From: a virus | Reading direction: 5' to 3' (one strand) | Length of the DNA: 64,000 nt | IMG/VR virus record: IMGVR_UViG_3300031730_000001 | Location: 25,874 to 89,873 of that record | Part shown: piece after piece, positions 9,814 through 17,816 of the stretch | How the letters are laid out: each line of letters starts with the position of its first letter | Position numbering within the stretch: position 1 is the first letter of the stretch | The notes under the pieces: model-generated | Database searches by the model: none | What the model saw: the letters and a program-made list of their open reading frames with translations, nothing else | What the model was told of the DNA's origin: nothing | Program-made: the position numbers and the translations under genes

Positions 9814-10662
9814 TTGAGCACGAACGTTTACACCTCGGGTGATCCGAGACTCGGCCGCCGCGTCGAACATGATCCCCGCAGCCTTGCCTACGCCCACGGG
9901 GTACTACCCAAGGCCGCCATCAAGTCCGTGGACTGGACACGCCGCGCACCGATCTTCGATCAGGGGCAGGTCGGAAGCTGCACCGGCAACGCAGCTGCCG
10001 GACTCGTCGCCACCGACAGCGCCGCCCGCGCCGGGCTGACCACTGTCCCCATCCCCGGCGACCCCAACTTGTGGCCCGTCGACGAAGAGTTGGCCGTCGA
10101 GGTCTACAAGCTCGCCACCACCCTCGACAACATCACCGGCGCCTACCCGCCAGACGACACCGGCTCCTCCGGCATCGGCGCCGCCAAGGCCCTGAAGAAG
10201 CTCGGCCTCGCCACCAGCTACACCCACGCCTTTAGCATCGACGCACTCAAGAGCGCACTCCAGACCGGGCCCGTCATGGTCGGCACCGTCTGGCTGGAGT
10301 CCATGTTCGACCCCACACCGGCGGGCAACATCACCGTCGACCGGAAGTCCGCCGTGGCAGGCGGCCACGAGTACGTGCTCTCCGCCTACGACGCCAGCGC
10401 CCGCCAGTTCCGCATCGACAATTCGTGGTCAGAGTCGTGGGCCATACGCGGTTCGGCCTGGATCACCGAGGCGGACATGCAGTGGCTGCTGTCCCAGCAG
10501 GGTGACGTCACCGTCCCCGCCTGGACCACGGCCCCGGTGCCGACCCCTCCTCCCGCGCCCACTCCTGCTCCGGATCCTCGACTGGCTGAGGCGGCTGTTG
10601 CTGCCCAGCAGGTGGCGGATCTGATGCGGCCGTGGGCGCCCAGCAAGACGACGGGAGCCTGA
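9814..10662 (+). CDS. Papain-like (C1 family) cysteine protease
   Basis: 282 residues, TTG start after CTGGAGGG. The C1 peptidase signature is complete: QGQVGSCTGNA gives the oxyanion Gln50 and catalytic Cys56, AGGHEYVL gives His185 and DNSWSESWA gives Asn203. No signal peptide is seen. A proline-rich linker (residues 217-232) leads to a short helical tail. C1 enzymes cleave proteins; in phage lysis or tail regions they may trim structural proteins or attack cell-surface proteins. The next gene is the endolysin, 2 bases downstream. Confidence 0.85.
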   Translation: MSTNVYTSGDPRLGRRVEHDPRSLAYAHGVLPKAAIKSVDWTRRAPIFDQGQVGSCTGNAAAGLVATDSAARAGLTTVPIPGDPNLWPVDEELAVEVYKLATTLDNITGAYPPDDTGSSGIGAAKALKKLGLATSYTHAFSIDALKSALQTGPVMVGTVWLESMFDPTPAGNITVDRKSAVAGGHEYVLSAYDASARQFRIDNSWSESWAIRGSAWITEADMQWLLSQQGDVTVPAWTTAPVPTPPPAPTPAPDPRLAEAAVAAQQVADLMRPWAPSKTTGA

Positions 10663-10664
10663 CG

Positions 10665-11507
10665 ATGGTTGATCTCTGGATGCCTGGCGCGGCCCGGCAC
10701 TCTCTCGGCAACACCGGCGCGATGTCCGGCGGGCCCGCGCGCGCGGTCTGGCACATCACCTCCAACGAGCACGACTGGACGTTCAAGAACGAGCTGGGTT
10801 GGTTCACCGGTGGCGGCGCCGACGTGGCACCGCACCTTCTGTGGGACCCGTTCACCGGCGAGATGGCGCAGTTCTTCCCCGCGGACTCGCGGTCGCTGTC
10901 TCTCCAGAACGACGGCGCGGTGAAGACGAACCGGACCGGTAAGTACTGCATCCAGATCGAGACCGTCTTCACGCAGGGCGAGACCGTCGGCGGCAAGAAG
11001 TACAACGCGGTCAAGGACACCCCCTGCAAGGGCCTCGACCAGATCATGGACTGGCTGAGGAGCCTCGGCATACCCGACGTCTGGCCTGGGGGAGCCCCGA
11101 CGGGCTTCGTCCGCGATACCGTCTCCGCCGGCATGTGGGCGAACGACGGCGGCCAGTACGGGCACCACCAGATCCGCGGCAACGCGCACGTCGATCCGGG
11201 CCCGATGCCGAACCTGGCCGCGTTCGGTACGACGCCGGTCAAGCCGAAACCCAAGCCCGCCGTGAAGTACGAGCCGTTCCCGGGCGCCGCCTGGTTCTCG
11301 ATGGGCCGCACGTCGCCGATCGTCGCCGCCATGCACGACCGGCTCGTCGCCGTCGGCTGCAGCCGCTACAAGTCGTCGACGGGCAAGAGCACCATCGGCT
11401 CCGGCGACAAGGCCAGCTACGAGGCCTGGCAGGAGAAGTGCGGCTTCCCCGGCGACTGGCCGCCCGGCAAGACCACCTGGGACCTGCTCAAAGTCCCCAA
11501 CGTCTGA
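10665..11507 (+). CDS. Endolysin, amidase-type with C-terminal binding domain
   Basis: 280 residues. The N-terminal part (about 1-165) resembles the amidase_2-type fold of actinophage endolysins, with ARAVWHITSNEHDWTF carrying a likely zinc-binding His and HHQIRGNAHVDPG a second histidine cluster. A Pro/Lys linker near 185-195 leads to a C-terminal domain of about 80 residues with the SMGRTSPIVAAMHDRLVAVG helix typical of peptidoglycan-binding modules. It would cut peptidoglycan for host lysis. The ATG at 10,665 has GGGAGC upstream; a frame extension to 10,632 lies inside the protease gene and is unlikely. Confidence 0.82.
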   Translation: MVDLWMPGAARHSLGNTGAMSGGPARAVWHITSNEHDWTFKNELGWFTGGGADVAPHLLWDPFTGEMAQFFPADSRSLSLQNDGAVKTNRTGKYCIQIETVFTQGETVGGKKYNAVKDTPCKGLDQIMDWLRSLGIPDVWPGGAPTGFVRDTVSAGMWANDGGQYGHHQIRGNAHVDPGPMPNLAAFGTTPVKPKPKPAVKYEPFPGAAWFSMGRTSPIVAAMHDRLVAVGCSRYKSSTGKSTIGSGDKASYEAWQEKCGFPGDWPPGKTTWDLLKVPNV

Positions 11508-11815
11508 TGGGCTACGACCGCGGCGTGCCGCCGTCTGACTGGCCGGGCATGGAGATGGTCGGCATGACCCGGCTGACTGACGAGATCTACTTCGGGTGGC
11601 TGGCCAAGGAGCCCAACCCGACGTTCTGGCATTGGTGCAGCGCGCTGGAGGGCGTACCCGCCGAGCGCAAGGTGCACGACGGCTGCTGGGTGGCCGCCGG
11701 AACGAGCAGCCACCAGCTGGTTTCGCGCGACCCGCTGCACCTCGAACCGTCCCTGCTGTGGCAGTGCTGCGGCACGCATGGTTTCGTCCGCGAGGGGAGG
11801 TGGGTGTCCGCGTGA
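11507..11815 (+). CDS. Small conserved phage protein, DUF6527-like
   Basis: 102 residues, starting on the endolysin stop. Trp, His and Cys are enriched (NPTFWHWCSAL, LLWQCCGTHGFVREGRW), suggesting a small metal-binding fold. The C-terminal pattern recalls DUF6527 but the assignment is tentative. It is coupled to the next gene by overlap. Confidence 0.6.
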   Translation: MGYDRGVPPSDWPGMEMVGMTRLTDEIYFGWLAKEPNPTFWHWCSALEGVPAERKVHDGCWVAAGTSSHQLVSRDPLHLEPSLLWQCCGTHGFVREGRWVSA

Positions 11816-12390
11816 CCGACCTCTTCTACGATCTCGAATTCCTGGAGGACGGCCGCACCATCGAGCTGATCTCGATCGGCATGGTGTGCGACGACGGCCG
11901 CGAGTACTACGCCGTCAACTCCGAGGCCCCCTGGGATCGCGTCCGGAAGCACGACTGGCTGATGCAAAACGTGTGGCCCCATCTTCCATTGCGCGGTCAC
12001 AAGAGCGGCCTGGTCACTGTCGGCGGCAAGACGGAGGTCAGGCTCACGGAGCCCGGTGTCATCGACGCCAGCAACACCCAGGTCAAACCGCGCTGGGTCA
12101 TCGCCAATGAGGTCCGCGACTTCATCCAGGCGGCGGACGACCCGCAGTTGTGGGCAAACTGCGGAGCCTACGACTTCGTTGCGTTCGCCCAACTGTGGGG
12201 CCCGCTCGTCCGCCGCCCCAAGGGCGTGCCAGTCCGAACCAACGACATCCAGCAGGAACGCGCCCGCCTCGGCATCGCCTGGGACCAACTCCCGAAGCAG
12301 GAGTCCGGCGAGCACAACGCGCTCGCCGACGCGAGACACAACCAGACCATCCGGCGCTGGCTCGCCGAACAGGAAACGAGAACCCCATGA
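11812..12390 (+). CDS. 3'-5' exoribonuclease, Rv2179c-like
   Basis: 192 residues. FYDLEFLEDGRTIELISIGM carries the first DEDD acid pair (DLE), an Asn-Cys-Gly-Ala-Tyr-Asp segment follows near residue 120, and a His...Asp pair (SGEHNALADA) ends the domain. This matches the small Rv2179c-like exoribonuclease fold used in RNA 3'-end trimming. GTG 11,812 is chosen because GGAGGT lies 9-10 bases upstream; a GTG at 11,800 sits too close to that site. An RNase in a lysis cassette is unusual. Confidence 0.8.
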   Translation: MTDLFYDLEFLEDGRTIELISIGMVCDDGREYYAVNSEAPWDRVRKHDWLMQNVWPHLPLRGHKSGLVTVGGKTEVRLTEPGVIDASNTQVKPRWVIANEVRDFIQAADDPQLWANCGAYDFVAFAQLWGPLVRRPKGVPVRTNDIQQERARLGIAWDQLPKQESGEHNALADARHNQTIRRWLAEQETRTP

Positions 12391-12755
12391 AGATCTTCGG
12401 ACGCGAACCGGCTGCGGTCCTGGCCTTCGTCAGCATCCTGGTGAAGCTCGGCTCGGCCTACGTATTCCACGCCACCCAGACTCAGCAGGCCACCGTCAAC
12501 ACGGCTGCCGCCTGCATCGTCGCCCTGGCGATCGCGTTCATGGCCCATGACGCCATCGGCGCGGCCGTGTTCAACCTGGCGCAGGCCCTCGTCGCCGCCG
12601 CAGTCGGCTTCGGGCTGAAGCTCGACGCCGATCACCAGGCGCTGTGGCTGTCGCTCGTGACCGTCGTCATCGGCCTGTGGAGCCGCACCCAGATCACCGC
12701 GAAGACGAAGGCGTCCGTGCCGCGATCCGCCCGGGCCGTACAGGACGTCGTCTGA
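12387..12755 (+). CDS. Holin-like membrane protein
   Basis: 122 residues with three hydrophobic helices at about 12-30, 38-58 and 63-100, then a basic C-terminus. Size, several membrane segments and position after the endolysin fit a phage holin, which opens the membrane to release or activate the endolysin. It overlaps the exoribonuclease stop by 4 bases. Confidence 0.75.
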   Translation: MKIFGREPAAVLAFVSILVKLGSAYVFHATQTQQATVNTAAACIVALAIAFMAHDAIGAAVFNLAQALVAAAVGFGLKLDADHQALWLSLVTVVIGLWSRTQITAKTKASVPRSARAVQDVV

Positions 12756-12772
12756 GCCAGCCGGAGTAGCAC

Positions 12773-13120
12773 GTGCCTCCCGAGCCGTCGAACGCAGAGC
12801 TCGCCCACCGCATCGAGGCCATGCGGTTGGACCTCAAGGAGGACTTCAGGGAGCTCGGCAAGCGGCTCGACGCCAAGGTGTCCGTCGAACGCTACGAGCT
12901 GGAACGGCGGGCCGCCGACGGGGTGCACCGTGCGCTCATCGAACGCGTGGCGGCCATCGAGGCCGAGCGGGCATCGGAGAAGCGGGACACCGAGTTGGAG
13001 CGCCGGAAGCGGGAGGATGAGCGGCGCGCAGACAAGCGGCTCATCTTCTCCGCGCTGATCGTGCCGGTGCTGATCGTGCTGCTGCAGGTGTACCTCTCGT
13101 CACGGGGGGCCGGTTCGTGA
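12773..13120 (+). CDS. Coiled-coil protein with C-terminal membrane anchor
   Basis: 115 residues. A long charged coiled coil (about 6-88) is followed by one membrane helix (RLIFSALIVPVLIVLLQVYL). This plan resembles XhlA/hemolysin-type holin partners, so it is a likely second holin or antiholin. GTG start 17 bases after the holin with CCGGAG upstream; its stop overlaps the collagen-like gene. Confidence 0.65.
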   Translation: MPPEPSNAELAHRIEAMRLDLKEDFRELGKRLDAKVSVERYELERRAADGVHRALIERVAAIEAERASEKRDTELERRKREDERRADKRLIFSALIVPVLIVLLQVYLSSRGAGS

Positions 13121-13833
13121 GCGAACACGCATCCCCGACGAAGGAACGGCGGCGCGCCGATGTGCGGTACATAGTCGTCGCAACTGGCGCCGTCGGCTCC
13201 TTCGCCGCCATGGCGATCTGGGTACAGGGCCTCTCGCACGACCTGCGCGTCTCCAACGACGCCCGCGACGCCCTGGCCCGGCAGGTGCAGTCCCTCGGCC
13301 ACAAGCCGGTCGCCGGACCGCCCGGGTCGCGCGGCGAGGCAGGCGCATCAGTCGTCGGGCCCCGCGGACCTCAGGGCGTCGCCGGCTCGCCGGGCCCGAC
13401 CGGATCACCCGGCAGTACGGGCAAGACCGGGGCGACCGGCGCGCCAGGCGCCACCGGATCACCCGGAGTCGGCGTCACCGGGGCCGCCGGCAGCCCAGGC
13501 CCCGCTGGACCCCAAGGTGAGGCCGGGCCGGCAGGCCCCCAAGGCGACCAGGGTCCGAAGGGCGACACCGGGGACACGGGCGCGACCGGCCCAGCACCGT
13601 CCGGCTGGACGTTCACCGACGGCACCGGGGTCACCCAGGAGTGCGCACCTGACAGTGAAGGCTCCACCCACTACACGTGCACGCCCGCCCCGGCGAGCCC
13701 TTCGCCCACTCCGTCGAATCCGGAGTCCGCGGTGCTGGTGCTCAGTTCCGCGCTCGTCCGCAGGAGGATCGATGCCCCAAGCAGTACCCGCGGCCGACAC
13801 CGGGCGGTCCGCCACCGCGGTGCCCATCGCTGA
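13117..13833 (+). CDS. Membrane-anchored collagen-like protein
   Basis: 238 residues. An N-terminal membrane helix lies around residues 18-36 (YIVVATGAVGSFAAMAIW), then a short coiled coil, then about 35 Gly-X-Y triplets (residues 67-162, GPPGSRGEAG to GATGPAPSG), then a Cys-containing tail. Collagen triplets trimerise; in phages they usually form fibre shafts. Membrane anchoring points to a protein displayed on the host surface. The last about 20 residues overlap the next gene in another frame. Confidence 0.75.
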   Translation: MSEHASPTKERRRADVRYIVVATGAVGSFAAMAIWVQGLSHDLRVSNDARDALARQVQSLGHKPVAGPPGSRGEAGASVVGPRGPQGVAGSPGPTGSPGSTGKTGATGAPGATGSPGVGVTGAAGSPGPAGPQGEAGPAGPQGDQGPKGDTGDTGATGPAPSGWTFTDGTGVTQECAPDSEGSTHYTCTPAPASPSPTPSNPESAVLVLSSALVRRRIDAPSSTRGRHRAVRHRGAHR

Positions 13834-13990
13834 ACCGGCCCCGCGGACTCCCCGCCGCGACGACACTGCGGCCGACGCCGGGTCGCTGGAGCGCGCGGGC
13901 CGCCTCGACCCGCAGCCGGTCCCCGCGCCGTCGATCAGCCCGTTCCTGGCGCCCGACCTGCCGCCCTACGAGGAGGACAACGGGACCTAA
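13772..13990 (+). CDS. Small proline-rich protein of unknown function
   Basis: 72 residues beginning MPQAVPAADTG and ending PYEEDNGT. CAGGAGG lies just upstream of the ATG, and the start falls inside the end of the collagen-like gene. The sequence is disordered-looking, rich in Pro, Ala, Asp and Arg. No family recognised. It is the last gene before the TnpB element. Confidence 0.5.
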   Translation: MPQAVPAADTGRSATAVPIAEPAPRTPRRDDTAADAGSLERAGRLDPQPVPAPSISPFLAPDLPPYEEDNGT

Positions 13991-14059
13991 CCTTGTCGTT
14001 GACTCGCCAGAAGGGGGGCGACTAGCCGCCCAGTAAGTGCCTTGACCTGCACTTTTGAT

Positions 14060-15358
14060 GCTAGAATGGGTCAACTTAGCTTCTGCTGGAGGGTGTTGCC
14101 TTGCTGACGGGTCGTCGCTACCGGCTCGCGCTCACGCCCGAGACAGGAGGCGCAGTGCGAGGAGTACGCCAACACCTGCCGCGCCGTATGGAACACCGGC
14201 CTCGAACAACGCCGGGAGTATCGGCGGCGCGGGGCGTGGATGAACTTCGTGCCACAGTGCGCCGAGCTCGCGGAGGCCAGGCAGGCGCTTGAGTGGCTGC
14301 GCGCCGCGCCTTCCTGCATTCATCAACAGACGTTGCGGGACCTTGAACAAGCCTGCCGCGAGCGCGGCACGTGGAAAGTGCGATGGCGGTCGAAGGCGCG
14401 CTGGAGCCCGTCGTTTCGCTTTCCTGACAGGAGATGGCTTCGCGTAGAGCGGCTTGGCCGCAAGTGGGGCCGGGTCAAGCTGCCAAAACTCGGATGGGTC
14501 CGCTTCCGTTGGTCGCGCCCCCCGGGCGGTGAGATCCACTCCGCCACGGTGTCCCGAAAAGGTGCGCACTGGTTCGTTTCCCTCCTGATAGACGACGGTC
14601 GGGAGGTGCCCGAGAAGCACGCCATGCCGAACACGGCGGTAGGCATAGATCGGGGCGTGAAGGTCGCCGCAGTCACCTCCGATGGCGCGTTCCATGACCG
14701 GGAGTTCATCACTGCTGGCGAGGCCGGCCGGTATCGACGGTTGCAGCAGAAGCTAGCCCGCTCCAGGCGTGGATCCGCGAACCGGCGCAAGACCATCACG
14801 GCCATGGGCCGAATCACGAGCCGAGCGTCAGACCGCCGTGGTGACTTCTGCGCCTTCACCGCGAACCGCATCACCGGGCGGAACGCCGTGGTGGTGCTGG
14901 AAGACCTCAAGATAAAAAACATGACCGCATCGGCGTCCAGAACTCTGGACGAGCCGGGTGAGCGAGTCGCTCAGAAGCGCGGCCTGAACCGCAGCATCCT
15001 CGACAAGGGGTGGAGCCGCCTTGGGCTCGCCCTTGCCAACGCCGCCCGATACACGGGCACCTCCGTGGTTCTGGTTAATCCCGCGTACACCTCGCAGCGT
15101 TGCCACGCCTGCGGGTTCGTCACTGAAGGCAACCGCGAGAGCCAAGCGGTCTTCGTGTGCAAGAACCCTGGGTGTGGCCACGCAGACCATGCCGACGTGA
15201 ACGCCGCAAAGAACATCCTCAGCGCCGCAGGGCATGTGGTGCCAGCCTGTGGAGACCTCGCCGTTGGGCGGTCCGCGAAGCAGGAACCCGGAGGCCGGGC
15301 GACCGGCCGAACCCTTCGTTTGGGAATCTCCGGCCTCCATGCCGGAGAGGAAGCCAAC
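14060..15358 (+). mobile_element. IS605-type element with TnpB only
   Basis: The proposed left end follows TTGAT at 14,055-14,059, identical to the target motif known for ISDra2. The right end carries a 7-bp hairpin at 15,329-15,348 (CTCCGGC, 6-nt loop, GCCGGAG) followed by GAGGAAGCCAAC, the kind of subterminal hairpin seen in IS200/IS605 elements. Only tnpB is present; no tnpA transposase is visible, so the element probably needs a partner in trans. Ends are inferred by pattern. Confidence 0.6.
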
Positions 15359-15394
15359 TGCTCGTCAGCCTGTCCACCCTCCCTCTGCCTCTGA
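14101..15394 (+). pseudogene. tnpB: TnpB RNA-guided nuclease with N-terminal frameshift
   Basis: The start (TTG 14,101 after GGAGGG) gives LTGRRYRLALTPE, the usual TnpB N-terminus, then the frame is lost at 14,143 by one extra A. The next frame continues as QEAQCEEYANTC...MNFVPQ and runs to 15,394. RuvC-type residues are intact: Asp in GIDRGVK, Glu in VLEDLKIKNM, Asp in HADVNAAKNI. The zinc site CHAC...CKNPGC is present. TnpB cuts DNA using a guide RNA made from the element's right end. Without frameshifting, translation would have to begin at a later start such as ATG 14,240, losing about 45 residues. The last dozen residues are read past the predicted right end. Confidence 0.85.
15250..15358 (+). 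ncRNA. Putative omega (reRNA) guide scaffold
   Basis: TnpB guide RNAs come from the 3' part of tnpB and the right end. Here the 3' coding part runs into the hairpin at 15,329-15,348, so the scaffold would end near 15,358 and the guide would be the roughly 16 bases after it (from TGCTCGTCAG). Boundaries are inferred from known TnpB loci. Confidence 0.4.
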
Positions 15395-15405
15395 CCGGCA
15401 CGACT

Positions 15406-15437
15406 GCGCCCCCGCTGCCTTCGGGCGGTGGGGGCGC
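15406..15437. terminator. Strong UUCG-loop terminator
   Basis: Arms of 14 bases (GCGCCCCC then GCTGCC, pairing with GGCGGT then GGGGGCGC, with wobble pairs) close a TTCG tetraloop. It lies between convergent genes and can serve both. No long T-run. Confidence 0.65.
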
Positions 15438-15441
15438 TTCC

Positions 15442-16050
15442 TCACGTCCCGTCGGTGAACGGCGGATTCTCCAGGTGCCGGGCGAGGATCCATTCCTCGT
15501 CGCCGCGGCGGCAGGTCAGGATGAGCCGGATCGGCTTGCCGACGTACTCGCCTTGCCACATGGCCTGGGACTTGCCCTCCATCCAGCGCCCGGGCCTGGT
15601 GCGCTGCATCGCGCGTTGCGTCCCAGTACCCACGTCGAGCGGGAAGGCTTCGGGCCCGCGCCCGTGCTCGTCGGTTCCGTTGCTGCCGTGTGAGAAGCGG
15701 AAGGGCCCCCAGACGAAGGCGTCGACGTCGGCCTGCGTCACGTTCCTCTCCGGGTGGAGGACATTGCGTTCCTTGTCGTCGTCGCCGACGACTATGCGTA
15801 CCTCGTCGAGGCGGCGCAGCGCGTCGGGCCCGCTGAGATGCACGTTGAGGAGGGCCTGGCCGTTGCCGGTATCTATCAGCTCAAGGTCGAACTGCGGCGT
15901 CAGCTCGGCGTGCCACCGGTCCTGCTCGATGTGGGTCATGGCGTCCGCGGTCTCCGCGGATCGGTGGGCGGCGAGCCATGCGCCGGCCGTCGCGACCGCA
16001 CTGAGGGCGGCCGTAGAGAAGGTGGCGACGTCGCCCCAATGGATGCTCAT
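15442..16050 (-). CDS. Membrane-anchored protein of unknown function
   Basis: 202 residues. One N-terminal membrane helix (about 7-28, GDVATFSTAALSAVATAGAW), a short helix with AHRSAETADAM, and a cytoplasmic or surface domain rich in beta strands (DLELIDTGNGQALLNVHLSG). This resembles a group of Streptomyces proteins of about 200 residues with one N-terminal helix and no known role. The ATG at 16,050 is preferred: a -10-like TACGCT ends 8 bases upstream, consistent with a leaderless message. The frame is open further upstream but that part is Arg/Pro-rich noise. Confidence 0.65.
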   Translation of the reverse strand: MSIHWGDVATFSTAALSAVATAGAWLAAHRSAETADAMTHIEQDRWHAELTPQFDLELIDTGNGQALLNVHLSGPDALRRLDEVRIVVGDDDKERNVLHPERNVTQADVDAFVWGPFRFSHGSNGTDEHGRGPEAFPLDVGTGTQRAMQRTRPGRWMEGKSQAMWQGEYVGKPIRLILTCRRGDEEWILARHLENPPFTDGT

Positions 16051-16100
16051 GCGGCGGGAGCGTAGCGGGAGTTGACCGCTGGCGAACCCGGCACGACAAC

Positions 16101-16146
16101 GCCCCGCCCTCTCACTGCCTTCCGGCGGCGGGGGAGCGGGGCTTTT
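16101..16146. terminator. Imperfect terminator with T-run
   Basis: GCCCCG and CGGGGC arms enclose a GC-rich interior and are followed by TTTT on the plus strand. Downstream of the leftward gene ending at 16,164. Confidence 0.5.
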
Positions 16147-16163
16147 CTGTCGTTGCGGGAGGT

Positions 16164-16346
16164 CTACTCCCGTTCGCGGATCGCCTGCGCCAGGTCTCTG
16201 ATCGCCGCCCCGACGGCTAGGAGGGCGTGCACCTGGGCCCTGGCAAGCAGCGCTGCCTGATCGCCGGAGCCGTCTTCTCTGGCGTGGCTGTCGTCCAGGT
16301 TGTTGAGTGCTCGCGCCTGTAGCTGGTCGTACCTTCGCTCTGTCAT
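16164..16346 (-). CDS. Small helical protein of unknown function
   Basis: 60 residues (MTERRYDQLQARALNNLDD onward), helical, ending AIRDLAQAIRERE. GAGAGGG lies 5-10 bases before the ATG. Similar short proteins are common in Streptomyces genomes. No function recognised. Confidence 0.55.
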   Translation of the reverse strand: MTERRYDQLQARALNNLDDSHAREDGSGDQAALLARAQVHALLAVGAAIRDLAQAIRERE

Positions 16347-16478
16347 GGCCGCCCTCTCGTCTACTACAGGGCGAGAGTCTGCCGAAGGTGGGCCCATCTG
16401 TCAGGAGGGCCTCGGCGACTTCATAGCGCATAACGCCTTGTGAAGCGCGCCGAGTTGACCGGGTTCGGCATTCTCCAC

Positions 16479-16510
16479 CGCTACAGAATAATGACCGTTA
16501 TCCTGTAGCG
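16479..16510. promoter_or_regulatory. 32-bp palindrome abutting integrase start
   Basis: Thirteen-base arms CGCTACAGAATAA and TTATCCTGTAGCG, with one mismatch, flank a 6-base centre (TGACCG). The integrase ATG follows directly. The shape (two inverted arms and a 6-bp centre) fits either a tyrosine-recombinase core site or a repressor operator. The left arm includes TACAGAA, the half-site of the ribbon-helix-helix operators near 20.4 kb. Confidence 0.6.
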
Positions 16511-17551
16511 ATGAACACGCTTCCCGTCATCCGATCCACCGGGACCAGCCCCGACCGTCCAACCCAACGGGCCATCACGCTCCGCGGCAGGCCGCCCGCT
16601 TCGACCCCCGACGCACTGCTCGCGCTACTCGCTGAGGCCGGCGCCGGGCCCACCGTCCTGAAGGCCACCCGATCGTGGCTCGCCAAGCGCCCGAGTGGGC
16701 ACAGCAAGACCGCCTACGCCAAAGACGCCGCCTGGTGGCTCGCCTTCTGTGCCGCCAGTGACACCGACCCCACGCGCGCACGGGCCACCGACGCCGACGA
16801 CTACGAAACGGCGCTCCGCGAGACAGGCCTGGCCAAGTCAACTCGTGGGCGCCGCCTGGCTGCCGCGTCGAGCTGGTACACCTACCTGATCCGCGCGGAC
16901 GTCGCCGACCGGAACCCATTCGAGGGGATGGAGCGACCCTCAGTCTCCGCCGACGACTCACCCACCCGCGGACTCACCGCCGACCAGCTCGGCAGGCTGC
17001 TCAACCACGCCCGCGCTCGCGAGTCGACGCGCACCTATGCCCTGCTCGTCACGCTCGCCACCACCGCGGGTCGCATCGGCTCCGTCCTCGCTCTCACCGT
17101 AGGCAAGCTTGGCCACGACCAGGGTCACCGCGTCGCCGACCTGATCGTGAAGGGCGACAAGACCAAGCGCGTCGTCCTGGTCCCGCTCGCCGTCGAGGCC
17201 ATCGACCGCCACATGGACGGTCGACCCCTCCAGGACGACGACTATGTGTTCGCCACCAGTACCGGGCGGCCGATGGACGAACCGGCCGCCTTCCGTCTCG
17301 TTCGACGCGTAGCCGGGGCGGCAAGGCTTCCGCACGCCGACCAGTTGTCGCCCCACTCGCTGCGCCACTCCTACGCAACGGCGCTCCTGAGCAAGGGCGT
17401 CCCCCTCGCGGATGTGCAGGACGCCATGGGGCACGCAGACCCGCGCACCACTCGCCGCTACGACCGGGCCGCCGGGGCACTCGACCGCTCGCCGTCATAC
17501 AAGATGCAGGACGAGATCACGGCCGCGATGCGGGCTGCGGAGGGTGAGTAA
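16511..17551 (+). CDS. Tyrosine recombinase / integrase 1
   Basis: 346 residues. An N-terminal SAM-like DNA-binding domain (about 45-135) precedes the catalytic domain with Arg188 (TAGRIGSV), a Lys near 214-219 (KGDKTKR), His282 and Arg285 (HSLRHSYAT), His308 (GHADP) and Tyr317 (TTRRYDRA). The set is complete, so it should be active. The arrangement and the palindrome at its start recall XerC/D-like solitary recombinases. It is transcribed away from the phage late genes and is followed by a strong terminator, so it is a single-gene unit. Confidence 0.93.
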   Translation: MNTLPVIRSTGTSPDRPTQRAITLRGRPPASTPDALLALLAEAGAGPTVLKATRSWLAKRPSGHSKTAYAKDAAWWLAFCAASDTDPTRARATDADDYETALRETGLAKSTRGRRLAAASSWYTYLIRADVADRNPFEGMERPSVSADDSPTRGLTADQLGRLLNHARARESTRTYALLVTLATTAGRIGSVLALTVGKLGHDQGHRVADLIVKGDKTKRVVLVPLAVEAIDRHMDGRPLQDDDYVFATSTGRPMDEPAAFRLVRRVAGAARLPHADQLSPHSLRHSYATALLSKGVPLADVQDAMGHADPRTTRRYDRAAGALDRSPSYKMQDEITAAMRAAEGE

Positions 17552-17581
17552 CTGCCGCCCCGTTCTGTCATGCTGGGAGCA

Positions 17582-17610
17582 GCCCGCCTCGTCCCCCCGT
17601 CGAGGCGGGC
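17582..17610 (+). terminator. Terminator after integrase 1
   Basis: Perfect 10-bp stem GCCCGCCTCG / CGAGGCGGGC with a C-rich loop. The remaining bases to 17,816 show no gene. Confidence 0.7.
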
Positions 17611-17816
17611 GCTCGCGCGTTCACTCTTGGTTGAAGTTGACGCCCCGAATTTCAAGGTTGCGGCCCTACAGTTGAACTTGCGGCATCCGGGTGGAAGACC
17701 CGGCGCTCACGCCTCGCGCCGCTTGGGAGGTGGCCCGACTGCCCTCGTGGAGTCGGAGAACCCCTGTGCCGCATCGAGTGGCTGTCCGCGCCGACGCGCG
17801 GGCGGCCACTTGCACG

